Part shown: positions 1 to 11,174 of the stretch, in pieces
Numbering within the stretch: the first letter of the stretch is position 1
How the letters are laid out: every line of letters begins with the position of its first letter
From: Ostrinia nubilalis
Lineage: Eukaryota; Arthropoda; Insecta; Lepidoptera; Crambidae
Direction: 5' to 3'
Length of the DNA: 64,000 nucleotides
Assembly: GCF_963855985.1 (NCBI RefSeq)
Contig: NW_026973573.1
Location: 62,001-126,000, forward strand
Notes under the pieces: generated by a model
Database searches by the model: none
Seen by the model: the letters and a program-made list of their open reading frames with translations, nothing else
Told to the model about the DNA's origin: nothing
Program-made: the position numbers and the translations under genes

Positions 1-640
1 TTAATGAGGTTTGTTTCTCTAGTTAATAGCTCAATGTTTTGCAACGCTGCAATTTATATTCAGATTTCATTTCTTAAAAGGAATAACATGATCACGATCA
101 GCATCAGACACTGGCTATTTACGTTCGTAAGAATTCAGGCTTTGTATTACTTGAGGTAGATAGACTCAACGAGACTAAGCAGTGAACTCTAAAGACAAGG
201 GCTGCCACAATAGATCAAACCTGGTTGAGCTGGCGCAAATGAAGGCCCAAAAACCAATAATAATACTTGAGGTATAAGGTTTTAGGTGTCAGTCGCAACA
301 AGTCCGATCAAATATGAAAGTCTGACATACCTGGTATTACGGCTTCCACCAAATGCGATTCAGTCACCTCCATGCCAACTGCCTTCATTTGCGAGTTACG
401 TACTCTGCTAGGTTGCTCGCCTTATCGCTAGTGCTTGAACCAGCACTTCGGCCGGCCAGCATCATGCGTGCTGGAAGCAGGCCGGTGGCGCTGAAGTCCA
501 GGGTCAGGTGACTCAGGCGTCTCGGCTGCATCATTCAGGCTGATGCTGTTGACTCGTCATCGTGCTGCGTCTCTGAAACTCGTAAACAAGAATATATGTG
601 AGCAAGATGCCCTAATTTTGTTCAGATCCCACTTCTGATA
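1..640 (-). other. 5' internal region of a minus-strand LTR element
   Basis: This stretch lies just inside the LTR at 641-1087. Read on the minus strand it starts with a primer-binding-like site (plus strand GATCCCACTTCTGAT, 626-640), followed by leader sequence and broken short frames with no long ORF. The same 15-mer occurs next to the LTRs of Gypsy A and Gypsy B in this window, so I read this as the leader and start of gag of a related element. The gag appears degenerate and its rest is outside the window. Confidence 0.5.
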
Positions 641-1087
641 TGGGAGAAAGTAAAATAAAAAGCAAGAGTGTTTGAAAATAACGTTGTATTTAAAATTTAA
701 ATACATATAAGTATTTAATTATATTATTTATTATAGTTATAAATCATATAAAATGATATTTATATATTTAATAACATTTTGTTATTCAACCAAATATTCT
801 ACGTATCAAGCCATTATAATATTATAATTATAACAACAGTAAATAGGTATTGCATTACATAATACAATTAGTTTACCTGACGAACTCCGTCCGGGCCCGC
901 AGTCGGCCAACAACTGACCGCCTCTGCGCGCTGCAGGCGCTTTTATAATACGACACAAACAAGCGGCAAGGCAAGGTGGGGAGAACACGAAATGCTTTTT
1001 GTCGTTGGAATAACAAGTCGTTTGTAAACTCCTTGTTTAAATTGAAATTAAGATATATTTTTTTTAATAAAATAAATTAATCTCCCA
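641..1087 (-). repeat. 5' LTR of a minus-strand Gypsy-type element
   Basis: The 447-bp segment begins TGGGAGA and ends TCTCCCA, a 7-bp terminal inverted repeat with the TG...CA ends of an LTR. The left edge abuts the primer-binding-like site. No second copy is in the window, so target duplication and age cannot be judged. The boundary call rests on the inverted ends plus the adjacent primer site. Confidence 0.6.
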
Positions 1088-1773
1088 CATACAGTCCAAA
1101 CATTTTTGTTCTACGACAAAAATTGACGAAGTTATGGCCAAATTACTAAAAAAGTTCACTGACCGCCCGGCGCGGGAACGATGACGTCACTATATCCGAT
1201 CCGAACGCTGCCGTCGTACTGCGTGGATAGAAAATATTTTTTTCTAGCCAAACTATCAGTTTAAGAGAAAAACTTGTAATGACATTTATTCATCAGAATA
1301 AAGTAAGCTATCGATAAGTAATTTTTAAAAATAGAAATTGTGAAAAATATCGCAAAAAATCCATACGCTCATACGATTCAATGGAACGCGATTGGGGTCT
1401 TCGCGGTGGTATATTTGGCGATTTATTCAAATAAAGTGTTCATAAGTGTTGTTAGAGTCATATCTTCTTCCAAGTAAAATATATAAATGTATAAGTACAT
1501 ATTAATTTATTTACTTCTTCTAACAATATTAGGTATAGCTGAGGCAGATACACTCTGCCTAGGCTACAAGACATTGCTATGAAGATCATTTTGATGTACA
1601 CGCAATACCTACCTGTTATTTAGTTTTTTTGAGTTAAACCTGTTGTGTATGTGTGTGCGGGCAGTCAGAATGAACCACGGTATCAAGCGCACGTCTTTTA
1701 TTTAGCAGTGGCGAACGGGGAAAACGATTTGCAATTCGGTTATTATTTGACTATTACAGTGTTCATTATCAAA
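1088..1773 (+). other. Probable 5' LTR and leader of a Gypsy element
   Basis: This stretch has no convincing ORF. It ends with a primer-binding-like TGGCGAACGGGG at 1709-1720, preceded by CA at 1706-1707, then a leader reaching the gag ATG at 1774. That is the expected order LTR, primer site, gag. The left LTR boundary is not visible, because no 3' LTR copy of this element remains for comparison. Confidence 0.45.
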
Positions 1774-1875
1774 ATGTCGGTCGGACAAGTGCGTGAATTT
1801 GATACAAAATCAGGAAATTGGTCGAATTATGTGGAAAGAATTGAAATGTACTTCTACGCGCAACGAGTTGACTGA
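1774..1875 (+). pseudogene. gag: Gypsy gag, N-terminal fragment
   Basis: Thirty-three residues starting MSVGQVREFD and containing the WSNYVERIEMYF pattern typical of the N-terminus of insect Gypsy gag. The frame ends in the Polinton inverted repeat that begins near 1866. Gag of the same type resumes on the same strand at about 16976, but by comparison with the family layout about 60 codons of the middle are absent there. The element was therefore broken by the Polinton insertion plus a loss or rearrangement at the right junction. Confidence 0.7.
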
Positions 1876-2217
1876 TTCACCTAGACTGAAAACTAAAACT
1901 TCGATTATGTTGAACGACCGCGATCCAGAGAACCCAATTCCCTATTATCACACTCACAAACTAGATTAGTGTATACCCTAGTATCTCAGTAGTTCTAAGC
2001 TTTCAGTGAACGTAATACTTAGTAAAACTTTTAAGACAACTAAGTGAACCTATGAGCTGATCTATGCATACTATGAGTAATATATTGAAAAAAAACTACA
2101 TTAGTAACTGATATTAGGATAGTTATTAGCTTTCAGAAAGAGTTAATAGTAAAACTCTTAAGACACCAGTGTGGTAGTTTCATGAGGTGCAGAAGATGAG
2201 TATACCTAGGTAGGTTA
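1866..2217 (+). repeat. Polinton left terminal inverted repeat
   Basis: It matches the reverse complement of the right end (16265-16853) over several blocks, including ATGAGCTGATCTATGCATAC and CATGAGGTGCAGAAGATGAG. The left copy is about 350 bp. The right copy is longer because it holds an additional block of roughly 240 bp. The motif GAAAACTAAAACTTC recurs at the tip and again near 2250-2265, so the repeat has internal repetition. Confidence 0.9.
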
Positions 2218-2413
2218 GTAAAACTATTCTTAGGTACTATGTATGTAGTTTGAAAACTAAAACTTCTTCTATTTAAGACTACAATTCAGAACTCGAATTA
2301 TATTATTTCCAAATATTACAAACTTTTATCATAATTACAAATAAATAAATAAAACAGCAAAGTAAAACTAATAAATATTTATTGTAGGAGTTTTTACAGA
2401 TGTCAAAATAATA

Positions 2414-2841
2414 TTAAAAATACTTATCACTTGCATTACACATTTTCTCACTCATTTTATCAATTATTTCACGGGCAGCTTGGTATATTTCATCCTTAAA
2501 AATGTTTTGAACGATATGCTGTCCACATATTTCAGCGTTACATTTACAAACTGGTCCTTCGCTTTTAAACTGGTCTGCATCATAAATTTCTAATTTGATA
2601 ACTTTTCGCCCAACGGCAGGAATTTTGATGTACGAATATGTTTCGTTTTCTTTTGTTCGCTTTCTTGATGCACCCGATCCTTCAGCAACTTGTTTCCCAT
2701 AATTTTCTTGCACTTGATTAGGTACATTGAAATTGAACAGAGACTCGGAATCCTGAAATTAAGAACAAATACGTTCACATAAAAATGCTTTTCATTAGAA
2801 TTAAGTTCACAAAGTTTGATTTGCATTGAACTTACCGACAT
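2414..2841 (-). CDS. Small Polinton gene, two exons, unknown function
   Basis: Exon 1 is only ATGTCG (2841-2836), followed directly by a GTAAG donor. An 83-nt intron (2835-2753) ends in a TTTCAG acceptor, and exon 2 runs 2752-2414. The spliced product would be 114 residues. Visible features are an acidic/polar N-terminus, a basic GASRKRTKEN patch and a Cys cluster (VCKCNAEICGQH). I do not recognise the family. It is the only minus-strand gene of the element and is divergent from the gene at 3399, so the two probably share a control region. An unspliced frame starting at 2713 is also open, but the splice model gives a better start and mirrors the neighbour. Confidence 0.6.
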
Positions 2842-3261
2842 TTTTGTTTTGATCTTGATTTAGCTCTACTCGTACAGATAGGTGCCTGCAAGTACGTGTG
2901 ACTATACCTGACAATATTTTGAGACTAATAAAATATTGACGAAGTGGTATATTACTTACATATTCTTATTGTTTCTACAACATTACTCACATATAAACTG
3001 TTACTCTTTGTAAATCTGTTGCAAGGTACCTACGTGGTAACCTACTTCTTTCAAATTTATCATCCCATATTCTATAAAATAAATTAAACACACGAGGAAA
3101 GTCATATGATAATACTAGTATAGTAAAGATATCGATTATCTTTCTAATAAGGAAATTTTGCTGACATGCACCACGCGCTGCGAAGATGCGCACACTCTCT
3201 CACGAATACCATATCGAGTAAGGTTCCTACGTCTTACAACAAACCTCCACTAATGCACATC

Positions 3262-3310
3262 CTGAAACTATATAGATCTTGACCCGTTGCCCCCCAATCA
3301 TTTGTGCATA
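3262..3310 (+). promoter_or_regulatory. TATA box and initiator of a Polinton gene
   Basis: TATATA at 3269-3274 lies about 30 bp upstream of TCATTT at 3299-3304, which fits an arthropod initiator with +1 near 3300. It lies between the divergent genes at 2414-2841 and 3399-4507 and points toward the latter. The call is by motif and spacing only. Confidence 0.5.
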
Positions 3311-3398
3311 TTATTTTGTGTGTGAGATCAAGTGAGCGAGTTTTCAACTAACTTCAGTTTTTAAATATAAGAGTTTTAAAAGTGCAAGTGGATTAATC

Positions 3399-4507
3399 AT
3401 GTAAGTATTCAACGATATGTTTTTTAAATATGTGAATGGATTGTTTATAGCAGCATTTTACTGTGATACTAGTTAACTTAATAAATAAATTTTAAAACAA
3501 TGTTTTCCAGGTCGAGCAAACAAGAAGTGCGTATAAGTGACAGCAGCTCCTCGAGCGATAGCAGCTCGTCTAGCAGCCGGGAGTCGTCCCCTGAGCGCGC
3601 CCCTGAGCCAGTGCCGGAGCCTGCAGTGCCTGAGAGGAAAAGGAAGTCCGCTCACTCGCATTCGCATTCGACTAATAAAAGGTACCATAAAATACTTTAT
3701 ATTTTTAATCATTACATGATTTATCATAAAGTTAAATTAATTATCATAAAGATTAGGTTTTATTTTTATATAGGTGTCAATAATTAACTAGTTACTTAAG
3801 TTAAAGCTCTTCCACACATTTAATTAAATCATCGGAGATACTGATTTAGTTATAATACGTAGGTTCATCTTGTGTTTTACTTTATTAAATAAATAAAACT
3901 AGCCACTAAACATTTTTATACCTACAGCTTACTAAATTTCGTAATAAAAATAACTATTCTACAGGCTAATATTATTTGTCTCATATGTTGAATTAGGTGA
4001 ATGTATGTATACTTATTGTATAATTAAAACTAGACTCTAACCTAAAACTTTTTTTATTATAGAGCTAAGCGTGAAGAAAAAACAAAGAAAAGTCAGAAGC
4101 ATAAGGTGAAGAATAATGCCAGTGTTGCACAACCACTTGCTGGGCCGTCGTCCACCAAGGTCACTGCGAAAGACATTATGGGCACCGATTCGGATGTGGA
4201 TGAAGATAAAAAATCCGGTAAAAGAGATGAGCTTATATCATATTTATGTCGTCGTGGATCTAACGGTATTTCCAAACAATACAATGCAGATATTAGAGGC
4301 TTGCGTTTTGCAGATCTTAAGCTCTACATGTGTAGTGAAATCGAAAATATTTCACCTATGAACAGGTGGCGCCATGCTGTAGTAACGGTGAAAACTAAAA
4401 TAGATGACGACAATCCAGCATACCGCTATTTAGTTAAGTTTTTAAAAGAAGTTAAGAAAAACTTTAAAGATTGTCCGATCACTTACGTTAGTTCACCGAA
4501 TCAGTAA
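3399..4507 (+). CDS. Ser-rich and basic Polinton protein, three exons with split start codon
   Basis: Exon 1 ends in AT (3399-3400) before a GTAAGT donor. Exon 2 (3511-3681) begins with G after a TTTTCCAG acceptor, so the ATG is formed across the intron and codon 2 is TCG. Exon 3 runs 4063-4507. The three parts total 618 nt, an exact multiple of three, giving 205 residues. The N-terminus is a long Ser run, then a Pro/Glu stretch and KRKSAHSHSHS. The middle is Lys-rich and the C-terminal 110 residues look globular. Both halves share one frame only when spliced. I do not recognise the family; a nucleic-acid-binding or regulatory role is only a guess from composition. Its C-terminal half is duplicated at 4658-5000. 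Confidence 0.6.
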
Positions 4508-4544
4508 AAATTTAATGCTGAATTCTTGAAAATGATTAGTTTTC

Positions 4545-4657
4545 TTAGCCTCCTATAATGTTAATGAATATAATCAGTTTTATTAGCCTCCTATAATGTT
4601 AATAAATATAATTAGTTTTATTAGTTTCTTATAATCATGAATAATGAATATAATATT
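4545..4657 (+). repeat. Short tandem repeats of about 37 bp
   Basis: Two adjacent units carry TATAATGTTAATGAATATAA-like sequence followed by CAGTTTTATTAG, then a related ATAATCATGAATAATGAATA segment. The same units appear in both arms of the palindrome at 5005-5385. They lie between the 3' end of the Ser-rich gene and its broken copy, so they probably mediated the duplication. Confidence 0.6.
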
Positions 4658-5000
4658 CGGATGTGGTTGAAGATTAAAAATCCGGTAAAAGAGATGAGCT
4701 TATATCATATTTATGTCGTTGTGGATCTAACGGTATTTCCAAACAATACAATGCAGATATTAGAGGCTTACGTTTTGCAGATCTTAAGCTCTACATGTGT
4801 AGTGAAATCGAAAATATTTTACCTATGAACAGGTGGCGCCATGCTGTAGTAATGGTGAAAACTAAAATAGATGACGACAATCCAGCATACCGCTATTTAG
4901 TTAAGTTTTTAAAAGAAGTTAAGAAGAACTTTAAAGATTGTCCGATCACCTATGTTAGTTCACCGAATCAGTAAAAATGTAATGCTGAATTCTTGAAAAT
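4658..5000 (+). pseudogene. Duplicated 3' part of the Ser-rich gene
   Basis: This is a near-identical copy of about 4189-4530. In the original frame GAT GAA GAT AAA has become GAA GAT TAA, so the copy carries a stop at its start, and it lacks exons 1 and 2. A few other substitutions are visible, such as CGT to TGT in the LCRRG segment. It is a recent local segmental duplication without coding capacity of its own. Confidence 0.75.
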
Positions 5001-5004
5001 GATT

Positions 5005-5385
5005 ATTTATTTAGTCATTATAATATTACTTATATTCATTATTCATGATTATAAGAGACTAATAAAACTGATTAGGTATATTCGTTAACATTATAGAAGG
5101 GGAATAAAACTGATTATATTCATTAACATTATATGAGGCTAATGCCCGTTTTCACCATCAATATCTAATTTTTAAGTGACACTTATGAATTTTGTTTTCA
5201 TAGGGTCACTTAAAAAATAGGGATTTATGATGAAAACAGGCATTAGCCTCATATAATGTTAATGAATATAATCAGTTTTATTACCCTTCTATAATGTTAA
5301 CGAATATACCTAATCAGTTTTATTAGTCTCTTATAATCATGAATAATGAATATAAGTAATATTATAATGACTAAATAAATAATAC
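5005..5385. repeat. Large near-perfect palindrome inside the Polinton
   Basis: The arms at about 5005-5155 and 5235-5383 are inverted copies with only a few differences by eye. The centre (about 5143-5243) is itself a fold-back with ends GCCCGTTTTCACCATCAA and TTATGATGAAAACAGGC, resembling the ends of a small inverted-repeat MITE. One reading is that a MITE landed next to the repeats and an inverted duplication followed. It lies directly upstream of the polymerase gene, within its probable 5' intron or leader. Confidence 0.75.
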
Positions 5386-5506
5386 ATTTATTATTTGCCT
5401 GATTTATTTAAATAACCTTACCTTAGATTAGTTTTAGAATTGTATTATGGTATCATTCATGCTTATTAAAATATAATTATTAACGTTTATATTTCTATTC
5501 TTTCAG

Positions 5507-8500
5507 ACAAATACCGCTCCAAAGCCTTGAATGAAAATATAAATACAAATAAAGTAAAGTTTTGTACTGATTGTAATATTAAAATATTAGAAAGTTCTTT
5601 CAGATTTCATTTAAGAACTAATTTACATAAAAAGAATTGCTTATTGAAAACAAGTTTTAATAACATTAATATTATAGCCACAGCTTTTAGAGAGAGAATA
5701 GTTACTTATAGAGTTAACTCTGATGGTAATGATTCTTCAACTCCTGAGGAATTTTTAGACAAAATCACAGACGATGTGAAAAAACTAATAGTCATGAATT
5801 TAGTTAAACATGGTTCCATAAAACTTAATTTTGAATTGTTTGCTTATTTCGAATTACCTGGCTCAAATGAAATTCAAATTTATTTATCATTTAATGCCAA
5901 GTATGAGACTATATTTAAAAACACTGATTTATCTGAACTGTATTCAAAAACGCAGAATAAGTTAATTAATAAACTAAGCGAATTTCAACACTGTGAATCA
6001 GGCTGGTGTTTTAACTCTGTGAGTCATTTAGAAATAAACATTAATAAATACTCCCCTCTAAGGGGGGGTAGCTATTTAGAACTACCTAAAGAAATAAGTA
6101 GTACTAAAAGTTGTCTAAATGTGAAAAATTATGACAATCATTGTTTTGCTTGGAGTATAGTGGCTGCTTTATTTCCATGTACAAAAAACGTTAACAGAAC
6201 AAGTTCATATCCGTTTTACTCGTCAGTTTTAAACATTAAAGGAATGAACTTCCCACCATCATACACAGATATTAGATTATTCGAAAAAAATAATCCTTCT
6301 ATTAGTGTTAGCATTTATGGATTAGATAAAAATAATCGTATCACAGGCCCATTATATATGACAAAGCAGAGAAAAGAAAATCATATCAACCTTTTGTATT
6401 TTGAGCAGAAATCAAGAGGTCATTATTGTTTAACAAAAGACTTGGCTAAACTTACTCGTCGACAATTAAGTAAACATCATGGTAAAACATACTTATGTGA
6501 AAGTTGTCTTCAGTTTTATGTAACACAAGAAAAATATAAATCACACACTTGTTCAAAAGTTTTAACAGTTTTACCAAGTAAAAATAGTAAATTAGAATTC
6601 AAAAATTATGAAAGGCAACAAAAAATTAATTTTGTTATTTATGCAGATTTTGAAAGTTTACTATTAAACAATCATGAAAAAAACAGTTGTTATACTGAAA
6701 CTTATAAATTACATCAACCTTCATGTTTTGCATATTACATTTGTTGTTCGCATGACGAAAATCTTAATAAACTTGTGCTGTATAGGGGATCAGATTGTGT
6801 TAAAGTATTTATTAAACGTCTAATCAAGGATGTAATATGCATAGAAAAAATACTAAGAAAGAAGGAACCCATGTTACCGTTGACTCAATCACAAAAAGAT
6901 GAATATCATAATGCTAGTATTTGTCATATTTGTAAGCTACCACTTATAATTACTGATAAAGTCGCTGATCATGATCATATAACTGGTGAATACAGAGGTG
7001 CTGCTCATACTAAATGCAACTTATTATATAGAGTATGCCCTTTTGTGCCAGTAATTTTCCACAATTTAGCAAACTATGATGCTCATTTATTTGTTAAAGA
7101 ATTATCGAAATATGAAGGTGATATCAAAGTTATTCCGAAGACTAAAGAAAAATATATATCATTCACAAAATATTTGAAAAACCGAAATTTTCCTTCAGCA
7201 ATTCAAATAAAGTTTTTAGACTCGTTTCAGTTTCTTAGTTCTAGTTTAGATATTTTAAGTAAAACTTTAGCAGACACAGATTTGAAACACTTAAACAAAA
7301 TATTTAATTCTAAGGAACAATTCTATTTACTTCGTCAAAAAGGTGTATATCCCTATGATTACATGGATTCATGTGAACGATTTGAAGAAAAAAGCTTACC
7401 AAGAATAGAACACTTTTACAATAGTCTAACTGGAGAACACATTAGTGAAGAGGATTATTCTCGAGCACATGCAATTTGGAAAGTCTTTAACGTTAAATCA
7501 CTCGGAGATTATACAGACTTATATTTGAAATGTGATGTGTTGCTTTTATGTGATATTTTTGAAAAGTTTAGAAATAGTAGTCTCATGTATTATAAACTTG
7601 ACCCAGCTTATTATGTTACTTCTCCAGGCTTAAGTTGGGATGCCATGCTTTTATATACACGAGTTAAATTAGACTTGATAGATGATAAAGATATGTACGA
7701 AATGATAGAAAACGGAATACGTGGTGGGTTAGCTCAGTGCTCGCTTCGACATGCTAAGGCAAATAATAAATACATGCCCAACTATGATGAATCAGCACCA
7801 TCTAGCTATCTTATTTACTTAGATTGTAATAATCTGTACGGTTATGCTATGATGCAGAAAATGCCTATGTCTGACTTTAAATTTTTATCTGATGATGAAA
7901 TTAAAAGTTTAAATATATTGACCATACCTGATGATGCTGAATATGGATACATTTTAGAAGTGGATCTGGTTTATCCTGATAATTTACATTCAATTCATAG
8001 TGATTTACCATTTGCACCGGAAAAACATATTCCACCCGGTGGCAAAACCAGAAAACTCATAGCAAATTTATATGACAAGTTTTATTACGTTATCCATTAT
8101 GTATACTTAAAAGAATGCATGCGAAATGGTTTAGTATTGAAAAAAGTTCATCGAGTGATACGTTTTCGACAGCATAATTTTTTAGCTAAATACATAGATT
8201 TAAATACAAATTTGCGTCAAAAGTCATCTTCCACATTTGAAAAAGACTTTTTTAAACTTTTGAATAACGCTATTTTTGGAAAGACTATTGAAAACAGAAG
8301 AAAACAGGTTGACGTTAGGTTGGTTACAAAATGGAGAAACATGAATAATAAAACCAATAAAGAAATTGGGGCAGAAAAACTAATATCAAAACCCAACTTA
8401 AAAAGTGTATCCGTATTTTCAGAAAATTTTGTTGCAATTCAATTAAAATTAGAAAAGATTATTTTAGATAGACCAATATACATAGGGTTTTCAGTTCTTG

Positions 8501-9057
8501 AATATGCAAAACAACATATGTATAATTTTCACTATAATTTTATTAAACAGAAGTATAACGATAAAGTAAAATTATGTTATACTGACACCGACAGTTTACT
8601 TTATTTGGTAAATTGTAATGACTTCTATACAGAAATTAAAAAAAATATTGCTTATTACGATACCAGTAATTATGAAAAGAACAATGTTTATAGTATGCCT
8701 GGCTTGAATGCAAAAATACCAGGTCTTTTTAAAGATGAAATGGGTGGTGATATTATTAAACAGTTTATTGGTTTGCGGGCAAAACTCTATTGTATCGAGA
8801 GTATGAAAACCTTGATTAAAAAAGCAAAAGGTGTATCGAAGTCTGTAACTAAGAAACTGAAATCGAGTCACTATGAAAACACATTACATAAAAATATAAA
8901 TATAAGATGTAAAATGAATTTAATAAGATCTTTAAAACATGTTATATATTCACAGAGAATTAACAAACTGGTTTTAAATAGACAGGACGATAAACGACAA
9001 GTTATGTCAAATCAAATAGAAACTTTACCGTGGGGGCATTGTGATACTTTATTTTGA
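5507..9057 (+). CDS. polB: Polinton DNA polymerase B (protein-primed type)
   Basis: This replicates the element. The open frame gives about 1,180 residues, the usual Polinton PolB size. Positions counted from 5527: a C2H2-like finger (12-37), a second Cys-rich segment (about 323), Exo motif YADFESLL (about 372), an inserted Cys/His segment CHICKL...DHDHITGEYRG resembling endonuclease VII (466-500), Exo III YTDLYLKCDVLLL (662), Pol motif A LDCNNLYGYAM (764), motif B LLNNAIFGK (911) and motif C YTDTDSLLY (1018). All catalytic Asp residues are present. There is no ATG near the start. The frame continues upstream to a TTCTTTCAG acceptor ending at 5506, so the true start is probably in an upstream exon that I cannot place. 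Confidence 0.93.
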
Positions 9058-9398
9058 TCGCAAATTTTATATTGTACTTACATTTCATAAATTATACCGT
9101 GTGTATAAGCTGATATTAATTGTATTTTGCTAAATGGTATGTCTATCTATGTCTATACATAGTATGTTATATAGTATGTTAGTACTAATAAGTGTAAAAT
9201 AATTCAAATATTGTATGTTTTATAATTTGTTAATAGATAATATTATTAAATGAAAATATAATTGCCTATGATATATTGATTTAAGACTTTTAATTGTTCC
9301 TACACCCAAACAAAGAACAAACAAATGATTAACTAGGTAGATTACATTTCGAATCATATTTAAGGAAGCTACACATACTTCCAGCCCTCACATCCATA
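9058..9398 (+). other. AT-rich spacer
   Basis: No ORF is visible. It includes short repeats of TATAGTATGTTAGTA type around 9150-9200 and probably holds the polymerase 3' UTR and the promoter of the ATPase gene. I see no clear hairpin or polyadenylation cluster beyond general AT-richness. Confidence 0.4.
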
Positions 9399-10082
9399 AT
9401 GAAGCTCGTTAAACAAACTCTTTCGTTGGACGTTAATAATTTGAATGTTGATACTAAACAGCTGGGTGTGAGGCATAGTAAGCTTTTGCCTAATACAATA
9501 AGGTGTATAACTTGTGGTCCTTCAAATTGTGGGAAAACAAACGTTATGATAAGTTTATTATTACACGAAAATGGTTTGAAGTTTCGTCACGTTTATTTAT
9601 ATTCTAAAACAGCTTTTCAACCTAAATACTGCTTTTTACAAAATGTGTTAAAAAGAGTAGATAAGGTAAAGTTTTTTAGATTCAATGAGCATGATGAAGT
9701 TCTTCTTCCTAAAGATGCTCTCCCGAATTCCATCATTATATTTGATGACGTTGTATGTAATCAACAATCAATAATTCGCAATTATTTTACGATGGGTAGA
9801 CACCACAATATTGATTGCTTTTACTTGTCACAAACATACTCTAAAATACCAAAACAATTGGTACGTGATAACGCTAACTTTTTAATAATCTTTAAACAAG
9901 ACGATACTAATCTGAAACATATTTACAATGAGCATGTTAACACTGACATGACTTGGCATTCTTTTAAAAATATATGCTCAGCAATTTGGAAAGATCAACA
10001 CAATTTTCTAGTAATTGATAAAGACAGGCCTATTGCAGAGGGGAGATATAGAAAAAAGTTCGATGTATTCATAATTTTGTAA
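9399..10082 (+). CDS. Polinton packaging ATPase (A32/FtsK-HerA type)
   Basis: This 227-residue protein would pump element DNA into the capsid. Walker A is GPSNCGKTN (residues 40-48) and Walker B is SIIIFDDVV with Asp116-Asp117. A downstream FYLSQTYSKIPKQLVRDNA segment fits the sensor/arginine region of A32-like ATPases. The length and the single-domain form match Polinton ATPases. It begins at the first ATG of the frame, after a spacer from PolB, and is followed by an uncharacterised gene on the same strand. No defect is seen. Confidence 0.92.
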   Translation: MKLVKQTLSLDVNNLNVDTKQLGVRHSKLLPNTIRCITCGPSNCGKTNVMISLLLHENGLKFRHVYLYSKTAFQPKYCFLQNVLKRVDKVKFFRFNEHDEVLLPKDALPNSIIIFDDVVCNQQSIIRNYFTMGRHHNIDCFYLSQTYSKIPKQLVRDNANFLIIFKQDDTNLKHIYNEHVNTDMTWHSFKNICSAIWKDQHNFLVIDKDRPIAEGRYRKKFDVFIIL

Positions 10083-10192
10083 AACGTACTGAGCTATAAT
10101 TTTAACATGAAGGAAATCATTCACTAATAAAAATCGGTTGACATGGTAAAAATATTAGTATCTTTATTTCTATTACAATTGATGGATGTGTT

Positions 10193-11122
10193 GTGATTAT
10201 GGAAGAAAATATTACACACCAATTAATTAAATCGGTTAAATCTATTAAGGCTAAAATAAAACGAATGAAAAATGAAGAGGATCAAACTGACTTAACTATG
10301 AAAAAGTTACTGAACCCTGTAACCGTTCCTATTAAAACCTTGGTTGAAAATAGTTGTAATAATGATAATAAACTATTTCAACATAAGAATAGTACACCAA
10401 GCGAATATTTCAAAGATTTAAACTATAGTAATACAGTTATTAATGATGAAGAAGGTAATGACGATGAAAGTGAAAAAACAAACATTTCATATAAAAGCTC
10501 TAACTTGAACGATGATGAGGATGAGGATCGAGATATTTTACTAAGGTCATTAGTGAAAGATGATCTGTTCGATATTTATGAAAACATTAATATTCCATGT
10601 GGAATACGAAGTCTTCATAGAAATGTATTTATGGGTAATTCAAAAGTAGTGATTTCTAAAATGGATAATGTCCCGGGTTGTGATACTAAATATTTCATAA
10701 CTATTGATAATGAACGATATGAATTAACACCTGGACTACGAGAATTGATTTTATCTAAGAAACCTGATTTAAGTTTGGTTTCTGAAAATGATAAAATTAA
10801 ATATAAAAATATGCTTTCCATTACCAACGCACATAGAAGAGATTACCATCCTAACGGACAGATCAAAGGTGATAAAAGCGCTAAATACCGTGAAATAATC
10901 AAACCGTTATTCAGTAATACTAATTCAGAAAAGCATGGTGGAAATTTGTCAAACTTTAAAACGTATAGATCTAATACTGATTTGGTATACTGGGATGATC
11001 CTAATGAGTTGATTGAAAGATTAAAATTATTGATTGCAAAAGAAGCTGGAAATACTAATCATAATAACGAAATTTTATCTATTATTGAAGAATTAAAAGA
11101 ATGCGGTATTATTAAAGAATAA
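10193..11122 (+). CDS. Conserved-looking Polinton protein, function unknown
   Basis: This protein is about 309 residues counted from an ATG-type start at 10193-10199. The N-terminal third is Lys-rich, the middle is acidic with Asn/Asp/Glu runs, and the C-terminal half looks globular (YELTPGLRELILSKKPDLS, then DLVYWDDPNELIERLKLLIA). The DLVYWDDPNEL segment resembles unannotated proteins I associate with insect Polintons. Its position between the ATPase and the fibre-like gene suggests a virion or assembly role, but I cannot name one. The frame is intact. Confidence 0.75.
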   Translation: MIMEENITHQLIKSVKSIKAKIKRMKNEEDQTDLTMKKLLNPVTVPIKTLVENSCNNDNKLFQHKNSTPSEYFKDLNYSNTVINDEEGNDDESEKTNISYKSSNLNDDEDEDRDILLRSLVKDDLFDIYENINIPCGIRSLHRNVFMGNSKVVISKMDNVPGCDTKYFITIDNERYELTPGLRELILSKKPDLSLVSENDKIKYKNMLSITNAHRRDYHPNGQIKGDKSAKYREIIKPLFSNTNSEKHGGNLSNFKTYRSNTDLVYWDDPNELIERLKLLIAKEAGNTNHNNEILSIIEELKECGIIKE

Positions 11123-11174
11123 ATAAAAGCAGGAACATATTTTATTTTTATATAGTGTCTCACAAACTTTCAAT

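Noticed and set aside
1645..1773. Upstream extension of the Gypsy gag frame
   Set aside because: The extra 43 codons cover the LTR end and primer site; the ATG at 1774 fits the known gag start better.
4637..4828. Separate small gene upstream of PolB
   Set aside because: It is an out-of-frame reading of the duplicated, broken 3' end of the Ser-rich gene.
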